A stretch of 13,937 nucleotides of DNA from Methylococcaceae bacterium (GTDB taxonomy: Bacteria; Pseudomonadota; Gammaproteobacteria; Methylococcales; Methylomonadaceae): assembly GCA_947506075.1 (NCBI GenBank), contig CANNNN010000023.1:1-13937 (forward strand), given 5' to 3'. Below are positions 7,370 to 13,937 of the stretch, one piece after another (the first letter of the stretch is position 1; each line of letters opens with the position of its first letter). The notes below the pieces were generated by a model that was not told where the DNA came from, did not search any database, and was given only the letters and a program-made list of their open reading frames with translations. The translations under genes and the position numbers were made by a program.

Positions 7370-7705
7370 TTATACTTTCTTAACAAACTCTGATTTAAGC
7401 TTCATCGCTCCAATTCCGTCGATTTTACAGTCGATATCATGATCGCCATCGACCAGCCTAATATTTTTAACCTTAGTGCCAACCTTGACCACCAAAGATG
7501 AGCCTTTAACCTTCAGGTCTTTAATAACAGTGACAGTATCTCCATCTTGCAGTTCATTGCCGTTAGCATCTTTGATAACACGATCATCGCTCTGCACCTG
7601 TGCGTCTTGAGACCATTCATGCGCGCATTCAGGGCAAATGTACATGGTTCCATCGCTATAAGTGTATTCTGAGCCACACTTGGGGCAATTAGGTAAAGTA
7701 CTCAT
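7370..7705 (-). CDS. yjdM: YjdM/PhnA-family zinc-ribbon protein
   Basis: This 111-residue protein closely matches E. coli YjdM (formerly PhnA): NCPKCGSEYTYSDGTMYICP near the N-terminus, then VIKDANGNELQDGDTVTVIK and KDLKVKGSSLVVKVGTKVKN, ending KLKSEFVKKV. The four zinc ligands C7, C10, C24 and C27 form a zinc ribbon, followed by a small beta-barrel domain. Despite the old name, it is not the phosphonoacetate hydrolase and its role in phosphonate use is unproven; no phn genes are nearby. The length is the family norm. The start has no clear Shine-Dalgarno sequence, but the N-terminus aligns with the family start. It lies 98 bases downstream of the acidic hypothetical gene on the same strand and could be co-transcribed with it. 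Confidence 0.93.
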   Translation of the reverse strand: MSTLPNCPKCGSEYTYSDGTMYICPECAHEWSQDAQVQSDDRVIKDANGNELQDGDTVTVIKDLKVKGSSLVVKVGTKVKNIRLVDGDHDIDCKIDGIGAMKLKSEFVKKV

Positions 7706-7803
7706 CAGTCTATATTTATATTAAATTAATCAAATTTACGGGATTTAAAATCGTTAGCTTTTTTATAATACCTACTTACTTAAGTGATTGGAAATTGAAC
7801 TGA

Positions 7804-8148
7804 CTACCAGTCGCCGTATCTGCCATGATCCTCAATGAATTTACCTGCCCCTGTCAATTCACTGTTTATTTCAAAAAAGAATAATTCACTCCGGTCACCG
7901 TTGGCTTCGAATCGGTCGACTTCAACTTCGAATTCTGTAGCTTCACTTATTAAGCCACCCTCTTCGTCATACTCGGCGTTAACCCCGTAGCAATCTCCAT
8001 AAACGCCAATAATAAGATCTTCATAGACGGACAAATAACGGTCGTCATCTGACAAATACTCCTTATCAGGCGTCCATGCAGCAAATGGCGTTTGGTGCAA
8101 CTTGGCGAAATTTTTAGCTATTTCTATTTTTTGATTGTCGTAATTCAT
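7804..8148 (-). CDS. Acidic hypothetical protein
   Basis: I do not recognise this 114-residue protein. It is strongly acidic, rich in Asp and Glu (for example YLSDDDRYLSVYEDL and ATEFEVEVDRFEANGDR), with no signal peptide, membrane segment or cysteine cluster beyond one Cys, so it should be a soluble cytoplasmic protein. Alternating hydrophobic and charged residues such as EFEVEVDRF and SELFFFEIN suggest beta strands. A weak GGTAA lies 7 bases before the ATG. A real gene is supported by the protein-like composition, by the orderly position upstream of yjdM on the same strand, and by the lack of a better alternative frame. Function unknown. Confidence 0.65.
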   Translation of the reverse strand: MNYDNQKIEIAKNFAKLHQTPFAAWTPDKEYLSDDDRYLSVYEDLIIGVYGDCYGVNAEYDEEGGLISEATEFEVEVDRFEANGDRSELFFFEINSELTGAGKFIEDHGRYGDW

Positions 8149-8198
8149 TTTGATTTACCGTTAACTATTATTTGATCCGACCAATTTATTTCCAAGCC

Positions 8199-8239
8199 CG
8201 GGAGTGCCTCACCGATCAGATTCAACCGTTGCGACAGAT
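8199..8239 (+). repeat. Diverged direct repeat, copy 1
   Basis: CGGGAGTGCCTCACCGATC (8199-8217), then AGATTCAACC and GTTGCGACAG, matches the copy near 8338 at most positions over its first 27 bases and again at CAACCgTTGCGaC. Copy 1 lacks about 14 bases present in the other copy. The right part overlaps an imperfect dyad, GACAG (8233-8237)/CTGTC (8269-8273). Confidence 0.45.
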
Positions 8240-8337
8240 CGGCTGAGACTTGCTCTCGATTTCGGTTGCTGTCATCCCCACTAGTTATTTTTATTATAAT
8301 GTTATTCTTTTCGATATTTTCAAGTAAATATCATTAA

Positions 8338-8388
8338 GGGAACTGCCTCGCCGACACAGATCAAAAATAATCGGCAACCATTGCGGCG
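8338..8388 (+). repeat. Diverged direct repeat, copy 2
   Basis: GGGAACTGCCTCGCCGACAC (8338-8357), then AGATCAA, an extra AAAATAATCGG block, and CAACCATTGCGGCG. The shared core is TGCCTCrCCGA...AGAT...CAACCrTTGCGrC. The two copies lie about 139 bases apart in the same orientation, upstream of the minus-strand gene pair. Confidence 0.45.
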
Positions 8389-8692
8389 TCTACATACTTT
8401 CCAGCTGAATTATTCATCAATTTGGCAGTGGATAAGCCTTTTTTTTACTGTTGTTTCCATACAAAAATATAAAAACAGTCGAAAACTATCTGCTCAATTA
8501 CTCACATACGCATTCTTTAAATCTGTCTTAAATCGCCCTCAAATGGATTGTTGCAGACTAACAACGACCTATTAAAACTTCAAATAAAGCCATAAAATCA
8601 GCACTGTTTATGTTGCTGAAATCACTTGTTTTGCTTAGTTAACAGGAGGATTATTAACCTTGAAATCAAACAACTACTTTGGGTAACACAAC

Positions 8693-8833
8693 ATGAAACT
8701 CATAAAGACAATGCTTTTACTGGTGTCATTCTTTGCAATAGCGGGTGCAGCTATGTTTCAGCTTTTAGTTTTACTAACAAATGCACTATTTTTTCAGCAC
8801 GATTATTCTAGCCATAACTCACACTTAAGTTAG
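8693..8833 (+). CDS. Possible tiny exported or membrane peptide (46 residues)
   Basis: ATG at 8693 opens 46 codons ending at TAG 8831-8833. The first 20 residues, MKLIKTMLLLVSFFAIAGAA, look like a signal peptide or single membrane segment and resemble the start of the SmbP-like protein (M-x-LIK...VS...GA). The rest, including QLLVLLTNALFF, is hydrophobic and then His/Ser-rich. GGGT (8681-8684) is a poor ribosome binding site. A strong AGGAGG at 8644-8649 instead fits a TTG at 8660 that opens an 8-codon frame ending six bases before this ATG, which would allow translational coupling. A 6-bp hairpin starts right after the stop. It could equally be the remnant of a longer secreted protein gene. 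Confidence 0.35.
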   Translation: MKLIKTMLLLVSFFAIAGAAMFQLLVLLTNALFFQHDYSSHNSHLS

Positions 8834-8857
8834 GCCAGAGTTTTTATTCTGTCTGGC
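8834..8857 (+). terminator. Hairpin directly after the tiny peptide frame
   Basis: GCCAGA (8834-8839) pairs with TCTGGC (8852-8857) around a 12-base T-rich loop. It begins on the base after the TAG at 8831-8833. No T tract follows the stem, so terminator activity is uncertain. Confidence 0.35.
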
Positions 8858-9077
8858 AAACACGACTTAAAAAATCAGTGACTAATAATTCAACGCTGTA
8901 ACTGGATCTGCCTATCAACGCCCAACTCTATCATATTGATGAGCAGTCCAAGACGTTATCACGCATCGAATCAAATAACACCAGATTCAAAATCAGAGCG
9001 CACACCTAAATTCAACCTTGCATAACTATTCTGTTTGAGACCCGCAGCACAATAGATTGACTTAATAGGGAGTAGTC

Positions 9078-9950
9078 GTGGAAAATAGCCTGTTAAATTT
9101 TCCACACTTAGCTATCTACGCAATGGATAACAGCGCCCTTCCGCAAAACAGCCTGGTTTCTGTGAAAAACTTGTCGTTTTCTCGCGGCAACAATAAAATA
9201 TTTGACGACATTTCGCTGGAATTCGAACGCAGTAAAATCACTGCGATCATGGGACCTAGTGGCACCGGAAAAACAACACTGTTAAAACTGATTGGCGGAC
9301 AATTATTTCCCGAGCTAGGCACTATTAGCGTCGATGGCAACAACGTCCATCGCCTAAGCCGTACCGATCTGTACAATCTGCGTAAACGCATGGGCATGTT
9401 ATTCCAAAGCGGCGCATTATTAACGGATATGAATGTCTTTGATAATGTCGCGTTCCCCTTGCGCGAACACACCCATCTTCCCGAATCGATGATACGCACA
9501 CTGGTTCTGATGAAATTGCAGGCGGTAGGCTTGAGAGGCGCACGGAAGCTAATGCCTAACGAACTATCCGGCGGCATGGCCAGGCGTATTGCGCTGGCCA
9601 GGGCCATTGCGCTGGATCCGATGATGATCATGTATGATGAGCCTTTTACCGGTCAGGACCCGATATCCAAGGGCGCATTGGTGCATCTGATCAAGTCCTT
9701 GAATACTATCCTCGGATTAACTAGTATCATTGTCTCTCATGATGTTCAGGAAACAGCAGCAATAGCCGATTACATTTATGTCCTTTCCGAAGGTAAAGTG
9801 GTCGGTCAGGGTACGCCTAAGGAAATCGAACAATCAGAATCCGACTGGGTGCAGCAGTTCATGACCGGCGCTGCCGATGGCCCGGCGCATTTTCATTATC
9901 CGGCAAAAGATTATGTTGATGACTTGCTGTCAACCGGAAAACGTTACTAA
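9078..9950 (+). CDS. mlaF: MlaF, ATPase of the Mla phospholipid ABC transporter
   Basis: MlaF hydrolyses ATP on the cytoplasmic side of the MlaFEDB complex, which moves phospholipids between the periplasmic carrier and the inner membrane. All ABC motifs are present: Walker A GPSGTGKTT (59-67), Q-loop Q110 in LFQSGALL, signature LSGGMARR (163-170), Walker B MIMYDEPFTGQDP (183-195) with E188, and H-loop H221. The C-terminal tail FMTGAADGPAHFHYPAKDY is typical of MlaF and contributes to the dimer. The start is GTG, chosen because AGGGAG (9067-9072) lies 5 bases before it; ATG 9123 would remove 15 residues but has no ribosome binding site. At 290 residues it is about 20 longer than E. coli MlaF (269). 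First gene of mlaFEDB, 48 bases before mlaE. Confidence 0.95.
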   Translation: MENSLLNFPHLAIYAMDNSALPQNSLVSVKNLSFSRGNNKIFDDISLEFERSKITAIMGPSGTGKTTLLKLIGGQLFPELGTISVDGNNVHRLSRTDLYNLRKRMGMLFQSGALLTDMNVFDNVAFPLREHTHLPESMIRTLVLMKLQAVGLRGARKLMPNELSGGMARRIALARAIALDPMMIMYDEPFTGQDPISKGALVHLIKSLNTILGLTSIIVSHDVQETAAIADYIYVLSEGKVVGQGTPKEIEQSESDWVQQFMTGAADGPAHFHYPAKDYVDDLLSTGKRY

Positions 9951-9998
9951 GACTGACTATTTTTAGCCTTAAGCCTGCACCTCGAACCTTAATTTAAA

Positions 9999-10781
9999 AT
10001 GATTGAATTTCTACAACATTTAGGGAAAAGCACCCACACCAGCTTTACCAAACTTGGCCGAGCTACCTATTTTCTGTTACAGACAGTTACCGGCATACTC
10101 AGTGTCTTGCCTCGCCCCGGACTCCTGCTTAAGCAGATGTATTCGGTCGGTGTATTATCTTTTCTGATTATAACTATTTCCGGATTGTTTGTCGGCATGG
10201 TTTTGGGTCTGCAAGGCTATTACATACTCTCAGATTTTGGCGCAGAAGAAACACTGGGGGTCATGGTTGCAGCCTCCCTGGTCAGGGAACTGGGTCCTGT
10301 CGTTTCGGCACTGCTGTTTGCAGGCAGGGCCGGCTCTGCATTAACGGCGGAAATTGGCCTGATGAAAGCCACCGAGCAGCTATCGGGCATGGAAATGATG
10401 GCCGTGGACCCGATAAAACGCATTATTTCTCCTCGCTTTTTGGCCGGTTTTTTGTCCATGCCTTTACTAGCCGGACTGTTCAGCGCGGTAGGCATTATCG
10501 GAGGACAAATCGTCGGCTCCGGCTTGTTAGGCGTAGACGAAGGCGCATACTGGTCGCAAATGCAGGCCAAGCTCGATTTTCAGGATGACATTATTAATGG
10601 CGTTATTAAAAGTATCGTATTCGGCTTTGTCGCTTCCTGGATAGCGCTATTTGAAGGCTATGATGCGATCCCGACTTCGGAAGGGGTCAGTCGAGCAACG
10701 ACACGTACCGTCGTCAATTCAGCTTTTAGTATTTTAGGTCTCGATTTTATTTTGACCGCACTCATGTTTGGAGATGATTAA
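9999..10781 (+). CDS. mlaE: MlaE, permease of the Mla phospholipid ABC transporter
   Basis: This is the inner-membrane permease subunit; it forms a dimer that bridges MlaF and the MlaD ring and holds the lipid pocket. The 260 residues equal the E. coli length. An amphipathic N-terminal segment is followed by hydrophobic segments at about 50-75, 90-108, 146-175 and 203-218 and near the C-terminus. The family signature is visible: VRELGPVVSALLFAGRAGSA (95-114), then AEIGLMKATEQLSGMEMMAVDP, the region that couples to the ATPase. The ATG lacks a strong Shine-Dalgarno sequence and may depend on translation from mlaF. The stop at 10779-10781 is one base before the mlaD ATG, indicating tight coupling. 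Confidence 0.96.
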   Translation: MIEFLQHLGKSTHTSFTKLGRATYFLLQTVTGILSVLPRPGLLLKQMYSVGVLSFLIITISGLFVGMVLGLQGYYILSDFGAEETLGVMVAASLVRELGPVVSALLFAGRAGSALTAEIGLMKATEQLSGMEMMAVDPIKRIISPRFLAGFLSMPLLAGLFSAVGIIGGQIVGSGLLGVDEGAYWSQMQAKLDFQDDIINGVIKSIVFGFVASWIALFEGYDAIPTSEGVSRATTRTVVNSAFSILGLDFILTALMFGDD

Positions 10782-10782
10782 C

Positions 10783-11250
10783 ATGCAACACACCAGCACC
10801 CAAGACACACTAGTCGGACTCTTTGTCGCCTCAGGCATCGTCGGCTTGTTTTTTCTTGCTATGCAAGTCAGTAATTTAAGCTCTTTTACCGAAAATGACA
10901 GCTATACGATTACCGCCCGCTTTGAAAACTCCGGCGGCTTGAAAGTTAAATCGGCTGTTTCGGCAGCGGGCGTTAAAATCGGTAGAGTCAGCGCGATCAG
11001 CTTCGATCCTAAAACCTACCAATCCGTGGTGCAAATGAATATTGATGCGCGATACAACACACTGCCGGAAGACACTACTGCCAGTGTTTTTACGGCGGGT
11101 CTGTTAGGTGAGCAATACGTTAATCTGGAACCGGGCGGTTCGGATGACTACTTGAAAAATGGCGGAAAAATAGACATCACTCAGTCAGCGATTATTCTGG
11201 AAAAGGCGCTAGGCCAGTTCCTGTTTAAAGCTGCGGAAGAAAAAAAGTGA
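10783..11250 (+). CDS. mlaD: MlaD, MCE-domain periplasmic subunit of the Mla transporter
   Basis: MlaD has one N-terminal membrane anchor (about residues 10-28) and a periplasmic MCE domain (about 40-117), which forms a hexameric ring over MlaE through which lipids pass. MCE hallmarks are ARFENSGGLKVKSAVSAAGV (45-64), the following KIGRVSAI, and TAGLLGEQYVNLEPGG (104-119), which contains the central-pore loop motif. I take ATG 10783, one base after the mlaE stop, with GGAG (10770-10773) 9 bases upstream; an in-frame TTG at 10768 would overlap mlaE. The product of 155 residues is shorter than E. coli MlaD (183), the difference lying in the C-terminal helical tail. Its stop overlaps mlaB by four bases, so no mlaC lies between. 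Confidence 0.95.
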   Translation: MQHTSTQDTLVGLFVASGIVGLFFLAMQVSNLSSFTENDSYTITARFENSGGLKVKSAVSAAGVKIGRVSAISFDPKTYQSVVQMNIDARYNTLPEDTTASVFTAGLLGEQYVNLEPGGSDDYLKNGGKIDITQSAIILEKALGQFLFKAAEEKK

Positions 11251-11558
11251 GCTCACTGAATATTATTAAAAAGGGTCGCGGACACTTTGTTATTGACGGT
11301 GACTTAACCTTTGCGACCATCGACAAACAAACACTTAAATCCTTTTCATTCTTAAAAGCAGCAAAAGAAATCACCATCGATCTAGGCCTAGTCTCCAATA
11401 CAGATAGCGCGGGACTAGCGCTGATGATCGAATGGATAAAATATTCCCGCGATAATAGATCCCACATAGCTTTCAAAAACATACCCGAGCAATTGCTCAA
11501 CCTTGCCAAACTCAGCGGCTTTGATCAATCGAGCCATTTTGCAGTTCAAACTGAATAA
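11247..11558 (+). CDS. mlaB: MlaB, STAS-domain subunit of the Mla transporter
   Basis: A 103-residue cytoplasmic STAS-domain protein. In E. coli, MlaB binds MlaF and is needed for assembly and activity of the complex. The strand EITIDLGLVSNTDSAGLALM (42-61) contains the STAS loop, with S53 in TDSAG at the position where E. coli MlaB has a functional Thr (DTAGLALL). The C-terminal part, FKNIPEQLLNLAKLSGFDQ, is the usual STAS helix region. GTG is the start; it overlaps the mlaD stop as GTGA, with GGAAGAA upstream as ribosome binding site. The frame ends in two consecutive stops (TAA TAG). Length and position (last gene of mlaFEDB) fit the family despite low overall conservation. Confidence 0.9.
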   Translation: MSSLNIIKKGRGHFVIDGDLTFATIDKQTLKSFSFLKAAKEITIDLGLVSNTDSAGLALMIEWIKYSRDNRSHIAFKNIPEQLLNLAKLSGFDQSSHFAVQTE

Positions 11559-11577
11559 TAGTGAAGACGAAAGGCCT

Positions 11578-11597
11578 AGAGCCTAGCTCTTTTCTTT
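11578..11597 (+). terminator. Weak terminator-like hairpin between mlaB and murA
   Basis: AGAGC (11578-11582), loop CTA, GCTCT (11586-11590) and TTTCTTT give a short stem with a T-rich tail. An alternative pairing AGGC/GCCT (11572-11575/11581-11584) competes. It may reduce read-through from mla into murA; the stem is too short to be sure. Confidence 0.4.
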
Positions 11598-11619
11598 ATC
11601 CCTTAGCCTTAAGATTTAT

Positions 11620-12885
11620 ATGGACAAATTAATTATTACCGGCGGCACACGACTCTCTGGAGAACTGCGCATCTCCGGCGCCAAAAATGCCGCTTTACCG
11701 ATTCTGGCTGCAACCTTGCTTTCTGAAGCACCGGTCAGTGTCGGCAACATACCGCATCTTCATGACATCACCACCACCATGGAACTGCTCGGTCGCATGG
11801 GAGTTCACCTGACCGTTGACGAGAAAATGAACATCGAAGTCGATGCCAGCACGATCAACAGCTTTGTAGCACCCTACGAACTGGTCAGAACCATGCGCGC
11901 TTCAATCCTGGTCCTGGGTCCTTTATTGGCCCGTTTTGGCGAAGCTCATGTTTCACTGCCCGGCGGCTGCGCTATCGGCTCGCGTCCTGTGGACATACAT
12001 ATTAACGGTTTAATTAAAATGGGCGCCGATATTGTTGTCGAAAACGGCTTTATCATCGCCAAAGCGAAAAGACTTAAAGGTTGCCGACTGGTTCTGGAAC
12101 AGATCACTGTGACCGGTACCGAAAACCTGTTAATGGCAGCCACCCTGGCCGAAGGCACTACGATCATAGAAAATGCCGCCAAGGAACCCGAAGTCACCGA
12201 CCTGGCCCACTTTCTTAATAAAATGGGCGCCAAAATTACCGGCATCGGCACCGATGTACTGGTTATCGAAGGCGTTGAAAAGCTCGGCCTTGAAAGCATC
12301 CACTACGACATCCTGCCCGACCGGATCGAAACCGGCACCTATTTGGTTGCCGCCGCAATTACCGGCGGCAGCATCAAACTTAAAAAAACCCGCCCGGATA
12401 TACTGGATGCCGTTCTGGAAAAACTGGTTGAAGCCGGTGCCGACATTACTACCGGTAAAGACTGGATCAAACTGGATATGCACGGCAAAAAGCCCAAGGC
12501 TGTTTCGGTTCGTACTGCACCCTACCCGGCTTTCCCGACCGATATGCAGGCGCAATTCACCGCGATGAATACAATCGCCGATGGCGTCGGCATTATCACG
12601 GAAACGGTTTTTGAAAATCGCTTCATGCATATTCAGGAAATGCAGCGCATGGGAGCCGACATCCGGCTGGAGTCAAATACCGCAATTTGTACAGGCGTTA
12701 AAAAATTGACCGGCGCACCTGTTATGTCTACTGATCTAAGAGCTTCAGCAAGCCTGGTAATAGCCGCCCTGGTGGCCGAAGGGGACACCCTGGTCGATCG
12801 CGTTTATCATATTGATCGCGGCTATGATCATATCGAAGAAAAACTCTCTCAATTGGGTGCGACGATACGCCGCGTCCCGAAATAA
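11620..12885 (+). CDS. murA: UDP-N-acetylglucosamine 1-carboxyvinyltransferase
   Basis: MurA transfers enolpyruvate from phosphoenolpyruvate to UDP-GlcNAc, the first committed step of peptidoglycan synthesis, in the cytoplasm. The 421 residues are close to the E. coli length (419). Key residues are visible: K22 and N23 in SGAKNAALPILAATLL, R93 in TMRASI, the catalytic cysteine C117 in LPGGCAIGSRPVDIH (the fosfomycin target; the Cys form is the sensitive one), and the aspartate in AFPTDMQAQF near the C-terminal third, with RASASLVIAALVAEG at the end. The ribosome binding site is poor (TTAAG). The gene sits 61 bases after mlaB; mla-murA linkage is common in proteobacteria, usually with ibaG between, which is absent here. 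hisG follows after 9 bases. Confidence 0.98.
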   Translation: MDKLIITGGTRLSGELRISGAKNAALPILAATLLSEAPVSVGNIPHLHDITTTMELLGRMGVHLTVDEKMNIEVDASTINSFVAPYELVRTMRASILVLGPLLARFGEAHVSLPGGCAIGSRPVDIHINGLIKMGADIVVENGFIIAKAKRLKGCRLVLEQITVTGTENLLMAATLAEGTTIIENAAKEPEVTDLAHFLNKMGAKITGIGTDVLVIEGVEKLGLESIHYDILPDRIETGTYLVAAAITGGSIKLKKTRPDILDAVLEKLVEAGADITTGKDWIKLDMHGKKPKAVSVRTAPYPAFPTDMQAQFTAMNTIADGVGIITETVFENRFMHIQEMQRMGADIRLESNTAICTGVKKLTGAPVMSTDLRASASLVIAALVAEGDTLVDRVYHIDRGYDHIEEKLSQLGATIRRVPK

Positions 12886-12894
12886 GGTTTAATT

Positions 12895-13524
12895 ATGCTA
12901 ACCATTGCCGTATCTAAAGGTCGAATCTATGAGGATGCCCTGCCGTTATTGGCAGAGGCCGGCATCACGCCGATTGATGATCCGAATACCTGCCGCAAAC
13001 TGATTTTACGAACCACCCGGAATGACGTACAACTGGTCATCATCCGTGCCACCGATGTCCCTACCTTCGTTGAATATGGCGCTGCCGATTTGGGCATAGC
13101 AGGAAAAGACATCCTGCTGGAACATGGTGCAGAAAGTCTGTACGAGCCGCTGGATTTAAAAATCGCCTGTTGCCGGTTAATGACCGCAGCGCATAAGGAT
13201 GCGCCGGCAATTTCCGGGCGGGTTCGCGTTGCGACCAAATACGTCAAAATAACCCAGCGTTACTTTGCAAGCCTTGGCATACAGGCCGAAATCATTAAAC
13301 TTTATGGTTCGATGGAACTGGCACCACTGGTAGGACTGGCCGATTGCATCGTCGACCTGGTCGATACCGGCAATACACTAAAAGCCAACGATCTGGAACC
13401 GCGCGACCTGATCATGAATATCAGTTCCAGACTGGTAGTCAATAAAGCAGCAATGAAAATGAAGCATCAGGCCATACAATCGTTGCTGGATCAGTTTGAA
13501 AAAACGCTGGCGAAAAGGGCTTAG
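12895..13524 (+). CDS. hisG: ATP phosphoribosyltransferase, short form
   Basis: HisG joins ATP and PRPP to make phosphoribosyl-ATP, the first step of histidine synthesis and the point of feedback control. At 209 residues this is the short form (HisG_S), which lacks the C-terminal regulatory domain of the long form of about 300 residues and normally needs the HisS-like partner HisZ; hisZ is not in this window. Motifs are the N-terminus LTIAVSKGRIYEDALPLL, EYGAADLGIAGKDIL (60-74), and GSMELAPLVGLADCIVDLVD followed by TGNTLKAN, the PRPP-binding region. AAGG (12884-12887) overlaps the murA stop and lies 7 bases before the ATG, so murA and hisG are probably co-transcribed. Confidence 0.97.
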   Translation: MLTIAVSKGRIYEDALPLLAEAGITPIDDPNTCRKLILRTTRNDVQLVIIRATDVPTFVEYGAADLGIAGKDILLEHGAESLYEPLDLKIACCRLMTAAHKDAPAISGRVRVATKYVKITQRYFASLGIQAEIIKLYGSMELAPLVGLADCIVDLVDTGNTLKANDLEPRDLIMNISSRLVVNKAAMKMKHQAIQSLLDQFEKTLAKRA

Positions 13525-13589
13525 CAAAGCCTTCCAACGCTCCGGCATGGGAACGATAAAAACATCAACATCCTATATTTGGTTTTCTT

Positions 13590-13937
13590 ATGTCCGATAT
13601 AAATATCACTCGACTCGACGCCTCATCTGCCGGTTTTGACCGGCAGTTACAAGATTTGCTTAGCTTTGATGCCGCCGACGACCTGGAAATTCATCAGCGC
13701 GTTTTAGCTATTATTGCCGATGTCCGTAACAATGGCGATCAAGCGGTAATAACCTACACCAATCGCTTCGATAACCGGACTATTACAAAAGCCGTTGAGC
13801 TTGAATTAGCGCCGGAAACACTGAAAGCGGCCTGGGATAGCTTGCCGGTTAAGCAAGTTCAGGCGCTGCAAACAGCCGCAGACCGTGTTCGGGCTTATGC
13901 CGAACACCAGAAAATCGACTCCTGGCAATACACCGAG
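13590..13937 (+). CDS. hisD: Histidinol dehydrogenase (N-terminal part, cut by window edge)
   Basis: The last 348 bases are an open frame of 116 codons from ATG 13590 to the window edge. The sequence MSDINITRLDASSAGFDRQL, followed further on by VLAIIADVRNNGDQAVITYT and NRFD, is typical of the HisD N-terminus, as is AADRVRAYAEHQK near the cut. HisD oxidises histidinol to histidine in two NAD-dependent, zinc-dependent steps. The catalytic residues lie beyond the window. It follows hisG by 65 bases in the same direction, the usual hisG-hisD order. The start has no strong Shine-Dalgarno sequence, but the N-terminus aligns with the family. Confidence 0.93.
   Translation, partial: MSDINITRLDASSAGFDRQLQDLLSFDAADDLEIHQRVLAIIADVRNNGDQAVITYTNRFDNRTITKAVELELAPETLKAAWDSLPVKQVQALQTAADRVRAYAEHQKIDSWQYTE

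Larger units (their letters stand above)
8149..9077. other. Gene-poor stretch between the acidic hypothetical gene and mlaF
   Basis: This 929-base AT-rich region holds no sizeable gene. It should contain the divergent promoters for the minus-strand pair and for the mla operon, though I cannot point to a convincing -35/-10 pair. It includes two diverged copies of a roughly 40-base repeat, a tiny exported-peptide candidate followed by a hairpin, and a run of eight T at 8439-8446 without a credible stem before it. I find no tRNA, IS end or CRISPR. Confidence 0.55.

Noticed and set aside
8428..8446. Run of eight T after a GGC...GCC pair, terminator-like
   Set aside because: The stem would be only 3 bp, and no transcribed unit is evident upstream on the plus strand.
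8381..8575. Plus-strand frame of 64 codons in the gene-poor stretch
   Set aside because: It starts with TTG, has no ribosome binding site and an unnatural composition for a protein; likely chance in AT-rich DNA.
10768..10782. TTG start for mlaD inside mlaE
   Set aside because: The ATG at 10783 has GGAG at a good distance and gives the MlaD N-terminus expected from the family.
1..13937. CRISPR arrays, tRNA or rRNA genes, insertion sequences, phage genes
   Set aside because: Scanning both strands by eye showed no regular spaced repeats, cloverleaf sequences, transposase frames or phage proteins.

Overview
The window looks like a chromosomal segment of a gammaproteobacterium of moderate GC, most plausibly a methanotroph of the order Methylococcales. 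That placement is inferred from the overall protein character, the mla-murA-hisG-hisD gene order, the short-form HisG and the SmbP-like exported protein. No methane-oxidation gene is present to prove it.

Layout. (1) At the left edge, on the minus strand, lies the N-terminal 280 codons of a membrane sensor (TM, CHASE3, TM, PAS) that runs out of the window. (2) A 682-base gene-free stretch follows. Its right half can fold into several hairpins and ends in a terminator-like stem-loop just before glgP. (3) glgP encodes a full-length glycogen phosphorylase with no other glycogen gene beside it. (4) A 338-base gap leads to a small secreted SmbP-like protein preceded by two tandem hairpins. (5) rlmA (23S rRNA guanine methyltransferase) and a fused phosphotransferase/P-loop kinase follow on the plus strand. 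(6) Facing them on the minus strand are yjdM (PhnA-like zinc ribbon) and an acidic hypothetical protein. (7) A 929-base gene-poor stretch holds two diverged copies of a repeat and one possible tiny exported peptide. (8) The right third is a compact plus-strand cluster: mlaF-mlaE-mlaD-mlaB, murA, hisG and the start of hisD.

How the genes work together. The mla genes encode an inner-membrane MCE lipid transporter (ATPase, permease, periplasmic MCE ring subunit, STAS regulator) that maintains outer-membrane lipid asymmetry. murA starts peptidoglycan synthesis, so this part is an envelope module, followed by histidine biosynthesis (hisG, hisD). Unlike the E. coli operon, mlaC (periplasmic lipid carrier) and ibaG are absent here: mlaD overlaps mlaB directly. 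The left half is a set of single genes with no obvious common pathway.

I did not find a clearly new multi-gene system. The best leads are the structured region before glgP, the hairpin leader of the SmbP-like gene, the mla operon without mlaC, the diverged repeat pair, and the tiny peptide gene with a hairpin directly after its stop codon.
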